A stretch of DNA of 35,423 nucleotides from Runella sp. (GTDB lineage: Bacteria > Bacteroidota > Bacteroidia > Cytophagales > Spirosomataceae). Position 1 is the stretch's first letter. Every line of letters begins with the position of its first letter. The notes under the pieces were generated by a model. It was given only the letters and a program-made list of their open reading frames with translations. It had not been told where the DNA came from and did no database searches. Position numbers and translations under genes: made by a program. The stretch is from the NCBI RefSeq assembly GCF_027484545.1, contig NZ_JAIXST010000323.1:1-35423 (forward strand). Direction: 5' to 3'. Below are positions 1 through 9,649 of this stretch, one piece after another.

Positions 1-2315
1 TCAAAGGCGTTCATCTGATTGTTCCAAGTCTTGGTTTTAAAGTTCTCAACACCCGAGGTTTTGCCAATACCACTAACGTTCGTTTTGCTCAACTCATTGA
101 CGGCATTGACAATCAATCACCACACATCGGTGCCCCCGTTGGTAATGCATTGGGGCCAAGTGATTTAGATATTTTGAGCGTAGAAATCATTCCGGGTACT
201 GCCTCAGCGCTGTACGGAATGAATGCCATAAACGGCTTAGCCAATTTTCAGACCAAGAGTCCTTTTGAATTTACCGGACTGAGTTTTCAGCAAAAAGGAG
301 GGGTTAATCACCTGAATGACAAAGGCGTAACGGCCAAATTTTTCAACGAAAGCAGCCTTCGCTACGCTCACGCAGTAAACGACCGCTGGGCGTTTAAAGT
401 CAATGGCACTTTTACCAAAGGGTATGATTGGCAAGCTACCGACCTCACCGATATTACCCCTACTATTAACGCTTCGGCAGGGCTAACCGGTGCAGACAAT
501 CCTGCTTTCGACCCCGTAAGCGGTTATGGAAATGAATCAGCCAACCGTCGCACGTTGACGTTGGCCAATCGCAGTATTGTCGTAGCCCGTACGGGTTATA
601 AAGAAACGGAGGTAGTAGATTATAATTTCCAAAACCTCAAAGGAGATGCCGCGTTGCATTTTCGCCCCACCAAAGCCGTAGAACTGATTTATACCTACCG
701 CATTGCGTACCTTAATAATGTGTACCAACGTTCCAACCGGTTTCAGTTGGCCAACTATTTACTTCAACAACACGCGTTGCAATTGCGGGGAAGGGCATTT
801 CAGATTCGTGCTTACGTAACTTCTGAAAATACGGGTCAATCGTACAACCTCCGTTCTATGGCAGAGAACATTGACCGCTCCTACAAATCAGACAATCAAT
901 GGTTTACCGATTTTCAAACTCGTTTCAGACAAATTCAGAATTCATCTTCATTGGCGGATGCACTGCGTGAATCTCGCACTTTTGCGGATGCCGGTCGTCC
1001 GCAACCGGGCACAGAAGCTTTCAAAAGCAGTTTAGCCCGCTTGCAGGACATCAACAATTGGGATATAGGGGCCGCTTTGCGCGTAAAAGCCAAGCTGTAT
1101 CACGCCGAAGGACAATGGAATTTAACCGAAGAATGGCTTCAACATTGGCGTAAACAAACAGGTATAGAGATTTTGGCAGGATTCGACCATCGCACCTACG
1201 CCATTGTGCCCGACGGCAATTATTTCATCAATCCCATCAGCGATACGCGTAATTTGACCTACGGCAAAACAGGTGGCTTTTTGCAGGCGACCAAGGTGCT
1301 TTTCGGCGAAAAACTCAAACTCGGTGCTACCCTCCGTGCCGACAAAGCCGATTATTTCAATCTCAAGCTTAATCCGCGTTTTACGGCCGTTTATTCAGTC
1401 ACCGAAAATCATCATTTTCGGGCCTCTTATCAAAGTGGCTATCGATTTCCGAGCATTTTTGAGGGTTTTTCCAACATCAACAGCGGTGGTGTAAAACGCG
1501 TAGGCGGTTTGCCGGTCATGTCGCAGGGAATTTTTGAAAACTCTTATATTCGTACCTCCATTGATGCCTTTCAGGCGGCCGTCACTGCGGGGGTAAATAA
1601 ATTAGGAGTAGATAAACGCGACAGTTTGGTGAAAGCCAATTTGGGACTGTTGCAACGGAACACGTATACCTACCTGCGGCCCGAATTTATCCGTTCGATA
1701 GAGGTCGGCTACAAAGGTCTGTTTTTCCAAAAACGCCTTTTTGCGGATGTAGATTTTTATTACAATCGCTACAAGGATTTTATGGCGCAGGTAGAGGCCA
1801 ACATCCCCAACGCATCTACGCCCGATTCATTGGGATACATCATGCTCGACCGGACCAAACAGCAGCGCTATCGCCTCTGGACCAATTCCAAAACCATTGT
1901 TCGTAATTACGGGGCAAGTCTTGGACTTCGATACCGCTTGCCGCAGGGCTGGTTTTTTGCGGTCAATGCCACCTATACTCAACTTGACCGTAAAGAAGCC
2001 AACGATGGCCTGGAAGATGGTTTCAATACGCCGAAATGGATGACGAATTTCTCACTCAGTCACGCTAATCTGTTCAAAAATGTGGGTTTTGGCCTCAGTT
2101 ACAAACACCAAAGTCAATTCTATTATCAATCGTTTTTGGTCAATGGCAACGTCCCGGCCATCAACGTTTTCGACGGACAGATTACCTATTCTTTACCCAA
2201 ACAGAAGGTGGATTTCAAACTCGGCGGTACCAATCTCCTCAATCGTTACTATTTCTCCATCCTCGGCGGCCCTCAGATTGGCGGTTTTTATTACTTGACG
2301 GTGACGTATCGGTAG
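1..2315 (+). CDS. TonB-dependent receptor, 5' truncated by window edge
   Basis: The reading frame is open from base 3 with no start codon, so the gene begins outside the window. It encodes an outer-membrane beta-barrel receptor that would import a ligand using TonB energy. The visible part starts inside the plug domain (LIDGIDNQSP, then VEIIPGTASALYGMNAINGL, the usual end of the plug strand region). About 650 residues of barrel follow, with alternating aromatic strands, and the protein ends in GGFYYLTVTYR, a typical barrel C-terminus with a final aromatic strand. The carboxypeptidase-like N-terminal domain often found in Bacteroidota receptors would lie upstream. No SusD-like partner follows; the next gene is convergent and only 2 bases away. 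The substrate cannot be told from the sequence. Confidence 0.93.
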   Translation, partial: KGVHLIVPSLGFKVLNTRGFANTTNVRFAQLIDGIDNQSPHIGAPVGNALGPSDLDILSVEIIPGTASALYGMNAINGLANFQTKSPFEFTGLSFQQKGGVNHLNDKGVTAKFFNESSLRYAHAVNDRWAFKVNGTFTKGYDWQATDLTDITPTINASAGLTGADNPAFDPVSGYGNESANRRTLTLANRSIVVARTGYKETEVVDYNFQNLKGDAALHFRPTKAVELIYTYRIAYLNNVYQRSNRFQLANYLLQQHALQLRGRAFQIRAYVTSENTGQSYNLRSMAENIDRSYKSDNQWFTDFQTRFRQIQNSSSLADALRESRTFADAGRPQPGTEAFKSSLARLQDINNWDIGAALRVKAKLYHAEGQWNLTEEWLQHWRKQTGIEILAGFDHRTYAIVPDGNYFINPISDTRNLTYGKTGGFLQATKVLFGEKLKLGATLRADKADYFNLKLNPRFTAVYSVTENHHFRASYQSGYRFPSIFEGFSNINSGGVKRVGGLPVMSQGIFENSYIRTSIDAFQAAVTAGVNKLGVDKRDSLVKANLGLLQRNTYTYLRPEFIRSIEVGYKGLFFQKRLFADVDFYYNRYKDFMAQVEANIPNASTPDSLGYIMLDRTKQQRYRLWTNSKTIVRNYGASLGLRYRLPQGWFFAVNATYTQLDRKEANDGLEDGFNTPKWMTNFSLSHANLFKNVGFGLSYKHQSQFYYQSFLVNGNVPAINVFDGQITYSLPKQKVDFKLGGTNLLNRYYFSILGGPQIGGFYYLTVTYR

Positions 2316-2317
2316 GA

Positions 2318-3283
2318 CTATAATCCCAACTCATTCTTAATTTTTATCACAAATTCAACACTCACTCCGAAATCTTCGGCAATTTCTTCGACTGTCAGTT
2401 TGGCTCGACTGAGAGCTTTAGTAATGCTTTCGGTAATAGCGGCCATTCGTCCTTTCATTTCTCCTTCCTTAATCCCTTCTTGTATTCCTTCTATTCTTCC
2501 CTCTATTCGTCCTTTCATTTCCCCTTCTTTAATCCCTTCTTGTATTCCTTCCATTCTTCCTTCCATGATAGCTGTATCAATAACATTCTTTAAATCGCGG
2601 TAATATTTAAGGCTTTGTTCATAGGCGTTCATCTCATCAGGAGTGAACTTAGCAATTTCGGCAACGGCAAAAAGTTGATCAAATACCTTCCCCTGCAATG
2701 CTTTAGGCTTACTATCCAAATATGGTAAATGCTTTAAAACATAAAGCCATTTGTCATAAGTGGTTTCCAGTTCTTCTTCGGTCTTGGTAAAATGGGGCAT
2801 TCCCAAATAGCCGAAGGTCAATTTTTTATAAAATACGCGCCCATTTTGGTCTTTCAATTTCACTTCATGACGCACTTCTTTTTCATCAGCATCTTCAGAA
2901 AACACAAAATCCAACACACCAACCGTATAAATTTCAGTCAATTGAAAATCCCATTCTCCTCGTTTGGCCTGCTCTTGAATGGGGAAAGACGCATAAAACA
3001 CACTGCGGTCTTTAAAGTAATTTTGCTTGGCCTTTTGCATTTCTACAATAAAACGTTCGCCGTTCTTTCCAATACAGTACAAGTCAAAAATTGCTTTTCG
3101 GTCAAGCTCTTTAGCTCCCAGATGCTCGTTGCGAGTGTAGTTTAGTTCCGTAATTCGATGTTGCTCGGGTAATACAACCTGGTTCAGGAAATCAATTAAT
3201 AAAGCTTTATTCGGCTCGCTACCGAACAGTTTCTTAAATCCAAAATCAGTAAACGGGTTAATATATTTTTCAGCAAAGGCCAT
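2318..3283 (-). CDS. Rpn family PD-(D/E)XK nuclease / putative transposase
   Basis: Belongs to the Rpn/PDDEXK-type family (recombination-promoting nucleases related to YhgA transposase-like proteins). The start at MAFAEKYINPFTDFGFKKLF is chosen because this FTDFGFKKLFG block is the usual N-terminus; the only longer option is a TTG 21 bases upstream. The nuclease core is visible as FDLYCIGKNGERFIVEMQ, giving the D...ExQ catalytic pattern, followed by RSVFYASFPIQEQ. About 321 residues. Near the C-terminus a 20-residue unit (EGIQEGIKEGEMKGR type) occurs twice in tandem, a low-complexity charged segment common in this family, followed by a short helix ending FVIKIKNELGL. Family members cut DNA and promote RecA-independent recombination; the biological role here is unknown. 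It stands alone between a receptor gene and a secreted-protein gene. Confidence 0.88.
   Translation of the reverse strand: MAFAEKYINPFTDFGFKKLFGSEPNKALLIDFLNQVVLPEQHRITELNYTRNEHLGAKELDRKAIFDLYCIGKNGERFIVEMQKAKQNYFKDRSVFYASFPIQEQAKRGEWDFQLTEIYTVGVLDFVFSEDADEKEVRHEVKLKDQNGRVFYKKLTFGYLGMPHFTKTEEELETTYDKWLYVLKHLPYLDSKPKALQGKVFDQLFAVAEIAKFTPDEMNAYEQSLKYYRDLKNVIDTAIMEGRMEGIQEGIKEGEMKGRIEGRIEGIQEGIKEGEMKGRMAAITESITKALSRAKLTVEEIAEDFGVSVEFVIKIKNELGL
2446..2565. repeat. Two 60-bp imperfect tandem repeats inside the Rpn gene
   Basis: Copies at 2446-2505 and 2506-2565 share most bases (for example TTCGTCCTTTCATTT starts each). They encode two 20-residue EGIQEGIKEGEMKGRxEG units. The 60-bp period keeps the reading frame, so copy number can change without breaking the gene. 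Confidence 0.85.
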
Positions 3284-3384
3284 AGTTTTATTTTTAGTAA
3301 ACAAAATTACACCTTTATAAGCATTATCTCAAAAGTTCGGCTTGGCCCACTCATTCTTTCAAAATTCCTTATTTCATTATAAGC

Positions 3385-3420
3385 ACAAACAGGCAGCCCC
3401 TCCCGAGACAGCCTGTTTGT
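3385..3420 (-). terminator. Stem-loop downstream of the secreted beta-propeller gene
   Basis: A perfect 10-bp stem (ACAAACAGGC at 3385-3394 and GCCTGTTTGT at 3411-3420) with a 16-base loop lies 23 bases after the stop of the minus-strand gene. There is no strong U tract, so its terminator role is inferred from position. Confidence 0.5.
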
Positions 3421-3442
3421 ATTTTATGCTTTATCGAATCAA

Positions 3443-6026
3443 TTATTTCTTTTTCTTGACTACCAGTGGAATACACTTAGGATTGTCTATTCTTAAGGTG
3501 ACCGGCACTCGAAGCGTGCTTTTACACCCCACACCTACCTTAATGGATTCTGCCCAAAATACTCCTTCACCCGTTGGTTTGTATTTGAGGGTATTGGCTC
3601 CTCCGGCCAAAATCGTCGTACTTGTTTCAGTTGCGTACCAGTTGGCGGTCTCACCGGGACCTACTGTCACTTCCAGAAAAGGAATTGGGTCACTCGCACA
3701 GACGAGTACACTTGCCGCAATGGCTATTGGAACCTTTGGCGGACAACCGCAATTAGGGCCTGTGATTGTCGTATCAAACTTACAAACTGCCGTCAAACTG
3801 TCAACGATGATAAGGTTGGTCCCCGAAGGAATGCCTGTAACGGTATAAATAGCACCCGCTTTTGTCAATATTCCGTTGTTTACTTTCACCGTCCCTAAAT
3901 CAGGGGTAACTGTAAAGCTAACTGAATAGCTATCATTGTTGACCGAACATACAGGAGCCGTCGTCACTTTCCATTGCGGCTTTTTAATTAGTACCGCTTT
4001 TCCACTGATTCCTGCATTGGCACAACCCGTTGCTTCATCTTCAACCACAACCACTACTCCTGCCGTATCGGCCACTGATATACTAAGAGTGGTGGTTGCG
4101 CCATTGCCTGCTGACCCTCCTTGAGAAGTGATAATATCCTGAGGAATAGGACCGTTACCCACCGTGGCCAGTCCGCGAGCCAAAGTAATTTTAAACGTCC
4201 CAGCCGTTTGAATCGTTACCTTTACATCAAATGTGTTGCTTCCTTCACAGACGGGTTCTGCCGAAGCGGTAAATTTAGGCAAAGGCAAAATAGTGTATAT
4301 TTTTTCTACGAAAGGCCGACACGTAGTATCGTTAGGAGCATTGGCTAAAATCGCATATACGTAATAATTGACGGGAGTCGTACCGTTATTTGCGGAGAAT
4401 TGAGACCCAGGTTGCCCCACAGGCCATTGAGCAGAGCCATTCACCGCCTTCATTGATGTCAATGCAGTTCCGCCAGTATACATGGATTTTCCTGATTGAG
4501 GGCTTGTAAATCGAACAAATTGAACGAGGCTGTCAGGGGTAGAGCCCAATTGACTTACCATAACCGTAAAACCCTCTCCGTAATAGCCAGAACAAAGCGT
4601 ATCGGTACTTTTGCCATTCAGCGCAATGGTCGGGCATTGAAAACATTCGACGGGTTTAGTGGTAAAAACGGTATCCTTAAAGCAGTTATCACTTTCATTC
4701 CAGACTCGAATTGAATATTGGGTATTCGGTTTTAATCCCGTAAACAATACGCTCCCACTACTGATGAGTTTGTTGGAAGCATCGCCATAGATAGGCGTAG
4801 TTCCGTAGGTACTTCCTTCATTAATGTCGGCTTTGTCTCCGTTTGTAATGCCCGAAATAGTTGCTTTTCCATCGTTTTTAGAAAATCCGCCTTCGCAAGT
4901 CGCATCGGTTTGAGCAATCCCGCTTATTTTAGGATCTACGCACAAACATTTAAAGTTTCCGCAAACAAAAGCGATATTTTTACTCAATACCCCGTCCACT
5001 TGGCCAATGTACGTACTGACAATTCCCGAAGTAATGTCCACTTTATAAACACAATCACCGTAAAAAGAGGTAGCGTATAGGTTACCATCAGAAGCAAAAG
5101 CCAAATCGAAAGGCCGAATATTAAAGTTATTTTTAGTATCCAGCACGTAGGTGGCCAAAATAGCGCCATCGGCGGGATTCATTTTTACGACTTTATCGGA
5201 TGTAAAGTCATAACCATCAATCGTTGCCCATAAAAAACCGTTAAAAAACGTAACCCCCACAAATACGGAGCCATTGGTCAACGTAGCAATGACCGTCGGC
5301 GAACCTGACAAATCGGCATCAATGGATTGAATGGTACTGACGTAACCGTTCCCCGTTGATTATGGTACTGACGTAACCGTTCCCCGTTGATTGAAGATCG
5401 TTATACCCCGTTGTGACATAGACTTTTCCGGTTGAATCCGATGCCACTCCCCAAATTTTACTTCCAGATTCGTTGGTGAACGTATTGGCGGCTTTTATAG
5501 CAACTTGCCCCCCATCGCTTACCCTGATTTTTTGCACTCCTCCACCCGAATTAAGGTAACCTCGATACAGAAAGTTGCCATCGGGAGAAATGGCCACGTC
5601 ATAACTTTTTAAATCTCCCGTAGGGTTTAATGTAGGCTGAAATTGTCCCTGTGAAAAATCATACACCTGAATGGGATCAGAGAAGGGATTTCCTACGTAC
5701 ACAATTCCTTTGGTTTGGTCTACGGCCATACCATCGCCACCAATATTGGGAATATTGCACGATTCCAGACCTGGAGTATTTCCAAATGGCAGAGCTACTA
5801 CAGCCTGTGAATTCGTAAGTAGCTCACCTACTAACATAATCGTTTTTCCGCAGTCTTTTTTGACGTTCTGAGCCCACAACCCAAACGGAAACAATGCGAA
5901 CATTCCGATTAGTAGACCAAAAAAATGTGCAGTAAAGTAGAACCGTAAAGCAGACAGGGAAGGAGGCGCAAAAGCCAAAACAGAAGTAATGGCTCTGCGA
6001 AAGCGGAGTAGAATTTTAATATCCAT
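3443..6026 (-). pseudogene. Secreted beta-propeller / Ig-like repeat protein, split by a 31-bp tandem duplication
   Basis: Two open frames, 5319-6026 (235 residues) and 3443-5311, are halves of one gene. Removing one copy of the exact 31-bp duplication at 5331-5392 joins them as NGYVSTIQSIDADLSGSPTV and gives 850 codons plus stop. The N-terminus has a hydrophobic signal segment (FFGLLIGMFALFPFGLWAQN). Next comes a YncE/NHL-like propeller (GDGMAVDQTKGIVYVGNP, SYDVAISPDGNFLYRGYL, KIWGVASDSTGKVYVTTGY), a fibronectin-like block ending LKPNTQYSIRVWNESDNCF, and several cysteine-rich Ig-like domains. The C-terminus is DNPKCIPLVVKKKK; no classical type IX secretion C-terminal domain is recognised. 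Probably a surface or secreted adhesin-like protein of unknown ligand. As written, only the first 235 residues can be translated from the normal start. Confidence 0.85.
5331..5392. repeat. Exact 31-bp tandem duplication
   Basis: Bases 5331-5361 and 5362-5392 are identical (each starts ATGGTACTGACG and ends CCGTTGATT). The unit is not a multiple of three and shifts the frame of the secreted protein gene. Confidence 0.97.
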
Positions 6027-6156
6027 TTAGAGTAGAGTAAATTGTAAAGTAGGATTTATCTGGGTAAAGTAAACCTTACCTAAATCCCATCAATTTCCCT
6101 GCCAAATGGACAAAATGGGTTCTTTTCCTATTAAAAAAGGATATTTTAAACTATTC

Positions 6157-6187
6157 CAAAAGTATATTTTCGCAAAACAGATTGCAA
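6157..6187 (-). promoter_or_regulatory. Candidate Bacteroidota promoter for the secreted beta-propeller gene
   Basis: On the minus strand, TTG (6187-6185) is followed after 20 bases by TACTTTTG (6164-6157), matching the Bacteroidota -33/-7 pattern TTG...TAnnTTTG. It lies about 130 bases upstream of the start codon at 6026 in an otherwise AT-rich gap of 223 bases. Predicted from pattern only. Confidence 0.4.
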
Positions 6188-6249
6188 GGTAATCAGAGCA
6201 AAAAATATGCCATTATTGTCGAAAAAAATTATAAAATATTTTTCAGTTC

Positions 6250-6843
6250 TTAGTTTTGGGTATCTACATCAGGGGTAAGCAGGAGCTTCTTTTCAATTTC
6301 GTCCAATTGATATTTAATAATTCGGGTACCGCCCGTTGCTCTGGCATTCGCATCACCCGCGCGGTAAATCGGAAATTGCCGTACTAATGACTCATTTTCA
6401 ATTTTGAACATATCATGCCCCATGTATCCTTCTGCTAAATCCTGACGAAGAGGCACCATGTGGATAGCATCAAATGAAGTGGGAAAAAATTGAAATCCAT
6501 AGACTTTTCCAAAAGAGCCACTGCCATAGGTACACGAATAGATATAGATTTCGGGGGAATTGTTTTGGTCCAAATCTGCCGTCTCGGCATTTACTACCCA
6601 TCCGTCGGTTTTTTGGCGAATAGTAATTAAAAATTGGTTATTCCGACTCACTCGTATCACCAATTCACGAACCGCGCCCGACGCATTTGTGCTGATGTCA
6701 AATTGGTGATTTTTGTAAACAAGCACTTTTTTAAAACTGTCAACCGTAGGAAAATCCGCAGAGGCACTGTAAGGCCGTGACAATGTTGCCATTGCAAAGG
6801 CTACAAAGGAGCAAATTATCAATATTTTCCAAGCTCCGATCAA
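6250..6843 (-). CDS. Secreted protein, possibly PliI-like lysozyme inhibitor
   Basis: A 197-residue protein with a short N-terminal hydrophobic segment (WKILIICSFVAFAMATL) that looks like a signal peptide. The core has NHQFDISTNASGAVRELVIRV, then ETADLDQNNSPEIYIYS and GSGSFGKVYGFQFFP. The D-L-D-x-(N/D)-x-x-P-E pattern followed by a glycine/serine-rich GSGSFG turn resembles the PliI family of periplasmic inhibitors of I-type lysozyme, but this was judged by eye and is tentative; an FG-GAP-like calcium-binding turn is another explanation. The gene is alone: the upstream ccmF gene is separated from it by a terminator hairpin, and the downstream gene lies 223 bases away. Confidence 0.6.
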   Translation of the reverse strand: MIGAWKILIICSFVAFAMATLSRPYSASADFPTVDSFKKVLVYKNHQFDISTNASGAVRELVIRVSRNNQFLITIRQKTDGWVVNAETADLDQNNSPEIYIYSCTYGSGSFGKVYGFQFFPTSFDAIHMVPLRQDLAEGYMGHDMFKIENESLVRQFPIYRAGDANARATGGTRIIKYQLDEIEKKLLLTPDVDTQN

Positions 6844-6905
6844 CTTTGGGTCATTAGTAATTCAACTCATGAAATGAAACACTATGATAAAAGCAGAATC
6901 AAGCA

Positions 6906-6930
6906 AAAAAGCGGCCAAAAGCCGCTTTTT
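6906..6930 (-). terminator. Rho-independent terminator after ccmF
   Basis: A perfect 10-bp stem (AAAAAGCGGC at 6906-6915, GCCGCTTTTT at 6921-6930) with a 5-base loop ends in a T run on both strands. It sits 27 bases after the ccmF stop and so ends the ccm transcript on the minus strand. Confidence 0.85.
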
Positions 6931-6957
6931 GAAAAATATTCTATAAAATTCGGAGAA

Positions 6958-9543
6958 CTATTGCCGGCTACCCACAACAGAAGGTTTACTGCTTTCCAAC
7001 TCTACGCCTTTATCCCGCGTCAATCTAAATTCTCTAAACCGCCGTATCGTAGACAAAATAAATCCAATTACCAGCACTAGGGTTCCTACCCAAAGTACAT
7101 TAATAAGTGGTTTTTCTACGGCTTTCATGACAATATAATCGCGTTGTTTGGAATTAACGGCGAAATTGAATGTTCCTGTTTTAGGATCAATTTCCATAAA
7201 TTGTACCCTCAATCCGAGGTCTTCATTTACCTCCGGCTTACGCATTACCATTCGATCTTGGTTGATGGCAAAAGTCGGAGCAATAATATACTCACGCTCT
7301 TTGTCCAATACCTTAATTTGCGCTTTTACCGCTACATCATTGGGATTCAACGATAACCCTTCTACTGCATTGGTACGGGAAACACTTTCCAAAACCGCTA
7401 CAAAGTCATTGACAAAGAACGTATCCTGTATTGCCACTCGAAAATTTTCGGTCGGCGACCACTCTTCCGCTTCGCCCGGATTACTGCCTACCATCGCATA
7501 CGAATACAAATCTTTGTTTAACTCACGCTTGATATCCGGCGAAGTCACCATTCCCATCCGTTCGTTGAATTGTACTCGGGGATAAAGGGTAGTGATTCGT
7601 CCACTTGGCTCTCTGTATTCTACTTCATAAAAAACGTTTTCAGGATAGACTGCGACGGTATCGCCTTTTTTATGATACGTTTTTTCGCCAACGGTAATAT
7701 CTTTTAAACAAACCGCGTGAAAATCGCCTTCGATAATATCCACCCAACTGCTTGGCACATACTTGGGCACATCGCGAATTTCGGTGCGCGGACCGCGATA
7801 CGTAAGCAGATAATCGCCCATGCGAGTAGGTTGACCCACCCATAGCAACACATTTTCCTTGTTTTCTTTGTTATCTTCTTTCGTAAAAAAGTCTTCTTTA
7901 GAAATCAACAAACCTGAAGCATTAAGTGAAACCACTTTTTGATACCCCGATGACCATAGGATACCAATCAACATAAGAGCCACTCCAATGTGCGTAATCG
8001 CTCCTCCCGACAGACGATAAGAGCCACGCAGAATACCTAAAATAATGGTGGTATTAGCGACCAACGAAAAGACAGCTGCTGTCAGCAAAGCAATGTAAGG
8101 CAGTTTATTGATCCCGCCAAACGTGATCAGTAAGGCAGTGATAAACAGCGAAATCCACAAAGGAGTCAGCAAATCCTGCATTTTTCCCTTTTGAACGCGT
8201 TTCCACCAAAAATACTGACCGATACCCGACAGAATCGTAATGGCTGCAAAAAACCACAATTGGAATTTCGTATAATAAGATATAGCATCCGTGGGAGGAG
8301 CCAATTTAGAAACGCCCCCCAATGCCTGCACTATACTGTTCCAAACGGGAATAGAGGTAGGAACAATGACTTGAAAACTCGCTAAACAAATGACGGTTGC
8401 GCCCATAAAAAGCCAAAATTCCCGCGAATACGCAGAAGTCTCTTCTTTATCGGAAGGCATCAGTTTCCAAACACGGACGGATAAAACAATGGATACGGCA
8501 ATAAACGCCAACAAATACATCAGCAATTGCCCGGAAAGGCCTAAATCCGTAAAGGAGTGTACTGACGAATTTCCCAAAATCCCGCTACGGGTAAGGAAGG
8601 TTGAATATAGAATCAAAATGAATTGTGCCGTGACCAAAATGACCGACGTTTTGAGAGCCGTCGCATTTTTCTTGGCAATAATCATCGTATGCAAAGCCGC
8701 TATGCCCACTAACCACGGTACATAAACCGCATTTTCAACGGGGTCCCAACTCCAATAACTGTTGAAACTCAGGGTTTCGTAGGCCCAATAACCGCCCATC
8801 AAAATCCCTACTCCCAAGATAACACCTGTCAACAACATCCAAGGCAAGGCAGGGCGCAACCATTCCGTCAATTGCTTTTGCCATAATCCGGCCATCAAAT
8901 AAGCAAAGGGCACGAGCGTAAGCGCAAAGCCTAAAAACAAAGTAGGCGGGTGAATCACCATCCAATAGTTTTGGAGAAGCGGATTAAGACCATTGCCGTC
9001 TTTAGGAATAAAATTGGGATTCATCGCCCAAACGGGCAGCTCAGGCATGGCTTCGCGCATGGTTAGGAACGGGGTGCTGCCGATTTTGAAATCCAACCCG
9101 GGAATAACCACTCCCAAAATCATGGATGTTAAAAATGCCTGTACCAAAGCGTACACGGTCATCATGGGAGTTTCCCATACCTTGTTGGTACGAATCAAAA
9201 TAACTCCCAATACCGCTTGCCAAAACATCCAGAGCATGAAGCTTCCCTCCTGCCCTTCCCAGAAGCACGAAATCATGTAGTACCACGGCAAGGCTCTTGA
9301 CGAGTGACTCCAAGCGTAGTGATACTCAAAATGGTGTCCATAAATAATTAAGTAGAGCGTCGTACATACGCCGATGATAGCCGCCGCATGTACGTAAAAA
9401 GCACCTCTGGCGAAGTGCTTCCACGTATTATTTTGGAGAGTATCAGTTGTTAAGAGCGTAGCTCGCAGGTACGCGTACGTAGCAACCAGCGCCGTTACGA
9501 ATGAAATGATTACGAGAAGGTGTCCTGTATTTCCGAGAGTCAT
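6958..9543 (-). CDS. ccmF: Cytochrome c biogenesis protein CcmF/CcsA (heme lyase component)
   Basis: An 861-residue polytopic membrane protein of the heme-handling protein family. It would pass heme from CcmE to apocytochrome c on the outer face of the inner membrane. The N-terminal half has many membrane segments, GQEGSFMLWMFWQAVLG, the histidine-containing NYWMVIHPPTLFLGF, and the WWD-type block YWSWDPVENAVYVPWLVG, then FSTFLTRSG-like YSTFLTRSGILGNSSVHSF. The C-terminal third is a periplasmic domain (about residues 535-800) flanked by a last membrane helix (NVLWVGTLVLVIGFILS). In Bacteroidota this gene is often annotated ccsA. It is the last gene of the minus-strand ccm cluster, separated from ccmE by an Uma2 gene and from that by a GC-rich repeat. 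The start is the first ATG after the intergenic repeat and begins directly with a membrane segment, as expected. Confidence 0.92.
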   Translation of the reverse strand: MTLGNTGHLLVIISFVTALVATYAYLRATLLTTDTLQNNTWKHFARGAFYVHAAAIIGVCTTLYLIIYGHHFEYHYAWSHSSRALPWYYMISCFWEGQEGSFMLWMFWQAVLGVILIRTNKVWETPMMTVYALVQAFLTSMILGVVIPGLDFKIGSTPFLTMREAMPELPVWAMNPNFIPKDGNGLNPLLQNYWMVIHPPTLFLGFALTLVPFAYLMAGLWQKQLTEWLRPALPWMLLTGVILGVGILMGGYWAYETLSFNSYWSWDPVENAVYVPWLVGIAALHTMIIAKKNATALKTSVILVTAQFILILYSTFLTRSGILGNSSVHSFTDLGLSGQLLMYLLAFIAVSIVLSVRVWKLMPSDKEETSAYSREFWLFMGATVICLASFQVIVPTSIPVWNSIVQALGGVSKLAPPTDAISYYTKFQLWFFAAITILSGIGQYFWWKRVQKGKMQDLLTPLWISLFITALLITFGGINKLPYIALLTAAVFSLVANTTIILGILRGSYRLSGGAITHIGVALMLIGILWSSGYQKVVSLNASGLLISKEDFFTKEDNKENKENVLLWVGQPTRMGDYLLTYRGPRTEIRDVPKYVPSSWVDIIEGDFHAVCLKDITVGEKTYHKKGDTVAVYPENVFYEVEYREPSGRITTLYPRVQFNERMGMVTSPDIKRELNKDLYSYAMVGSNPGEAEEWSPTENFRVAIQDTFFVNDFVAVLESVSRTNAVEGLSLNPNDVAVKAQIKVLDKEREYIIAPTFAINQDRMVMRKPEVNEDLGLRVQFMEIDPKTGTFNFAVNSKQRDYIVMKAVEKPLINVLWVGTLVLVIGFILSTIRRFREFRLTRDKGVELESSKPSVVGSRQ

Positions 9544-9600
9544 CTTTAGGGTTGATTGGATAGCAGACGTTCAATTTAGAGATTTCAACCGCATCGGCGC

Positions 9601-9630
9601 GGGGCCGCCCGTGCGGTACCGTGCCCGTGC
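9601..9630. repeat. GC-rich dispersed repeat, copy 1
   Basis: This 30-base stretch matches 32354-32383 at 28 of 30 positions in the same orientation (shared pieces GGGGCCGCCCG and ACCGTGCCCGTGC). It is far richer in G+C than its surroundings and contains CGGTACCG and the 9-base direct repeat GCCCGTGCG. It sits in the 106-base gap between the Uma2 gene and ccmF, inside the ccm cluster. Confidence 0.85.
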
Positions 9631-9649
9631 GATCCGAATCCATTACTTA

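Noticed and set aside
2400-2603. Plus-strand open frame with repeated PSLIPSCIPSILPS units
   Set aside because: It is the antisense reading of the 60-bp repeats in the Rpn gene, which has clear family motifs on the other strand.
7148-7585. 145-residue plus-strand frame inside ccmF
   Set aside because: Lies wholly opposite a well-supported ccmF frame and shows no domain.
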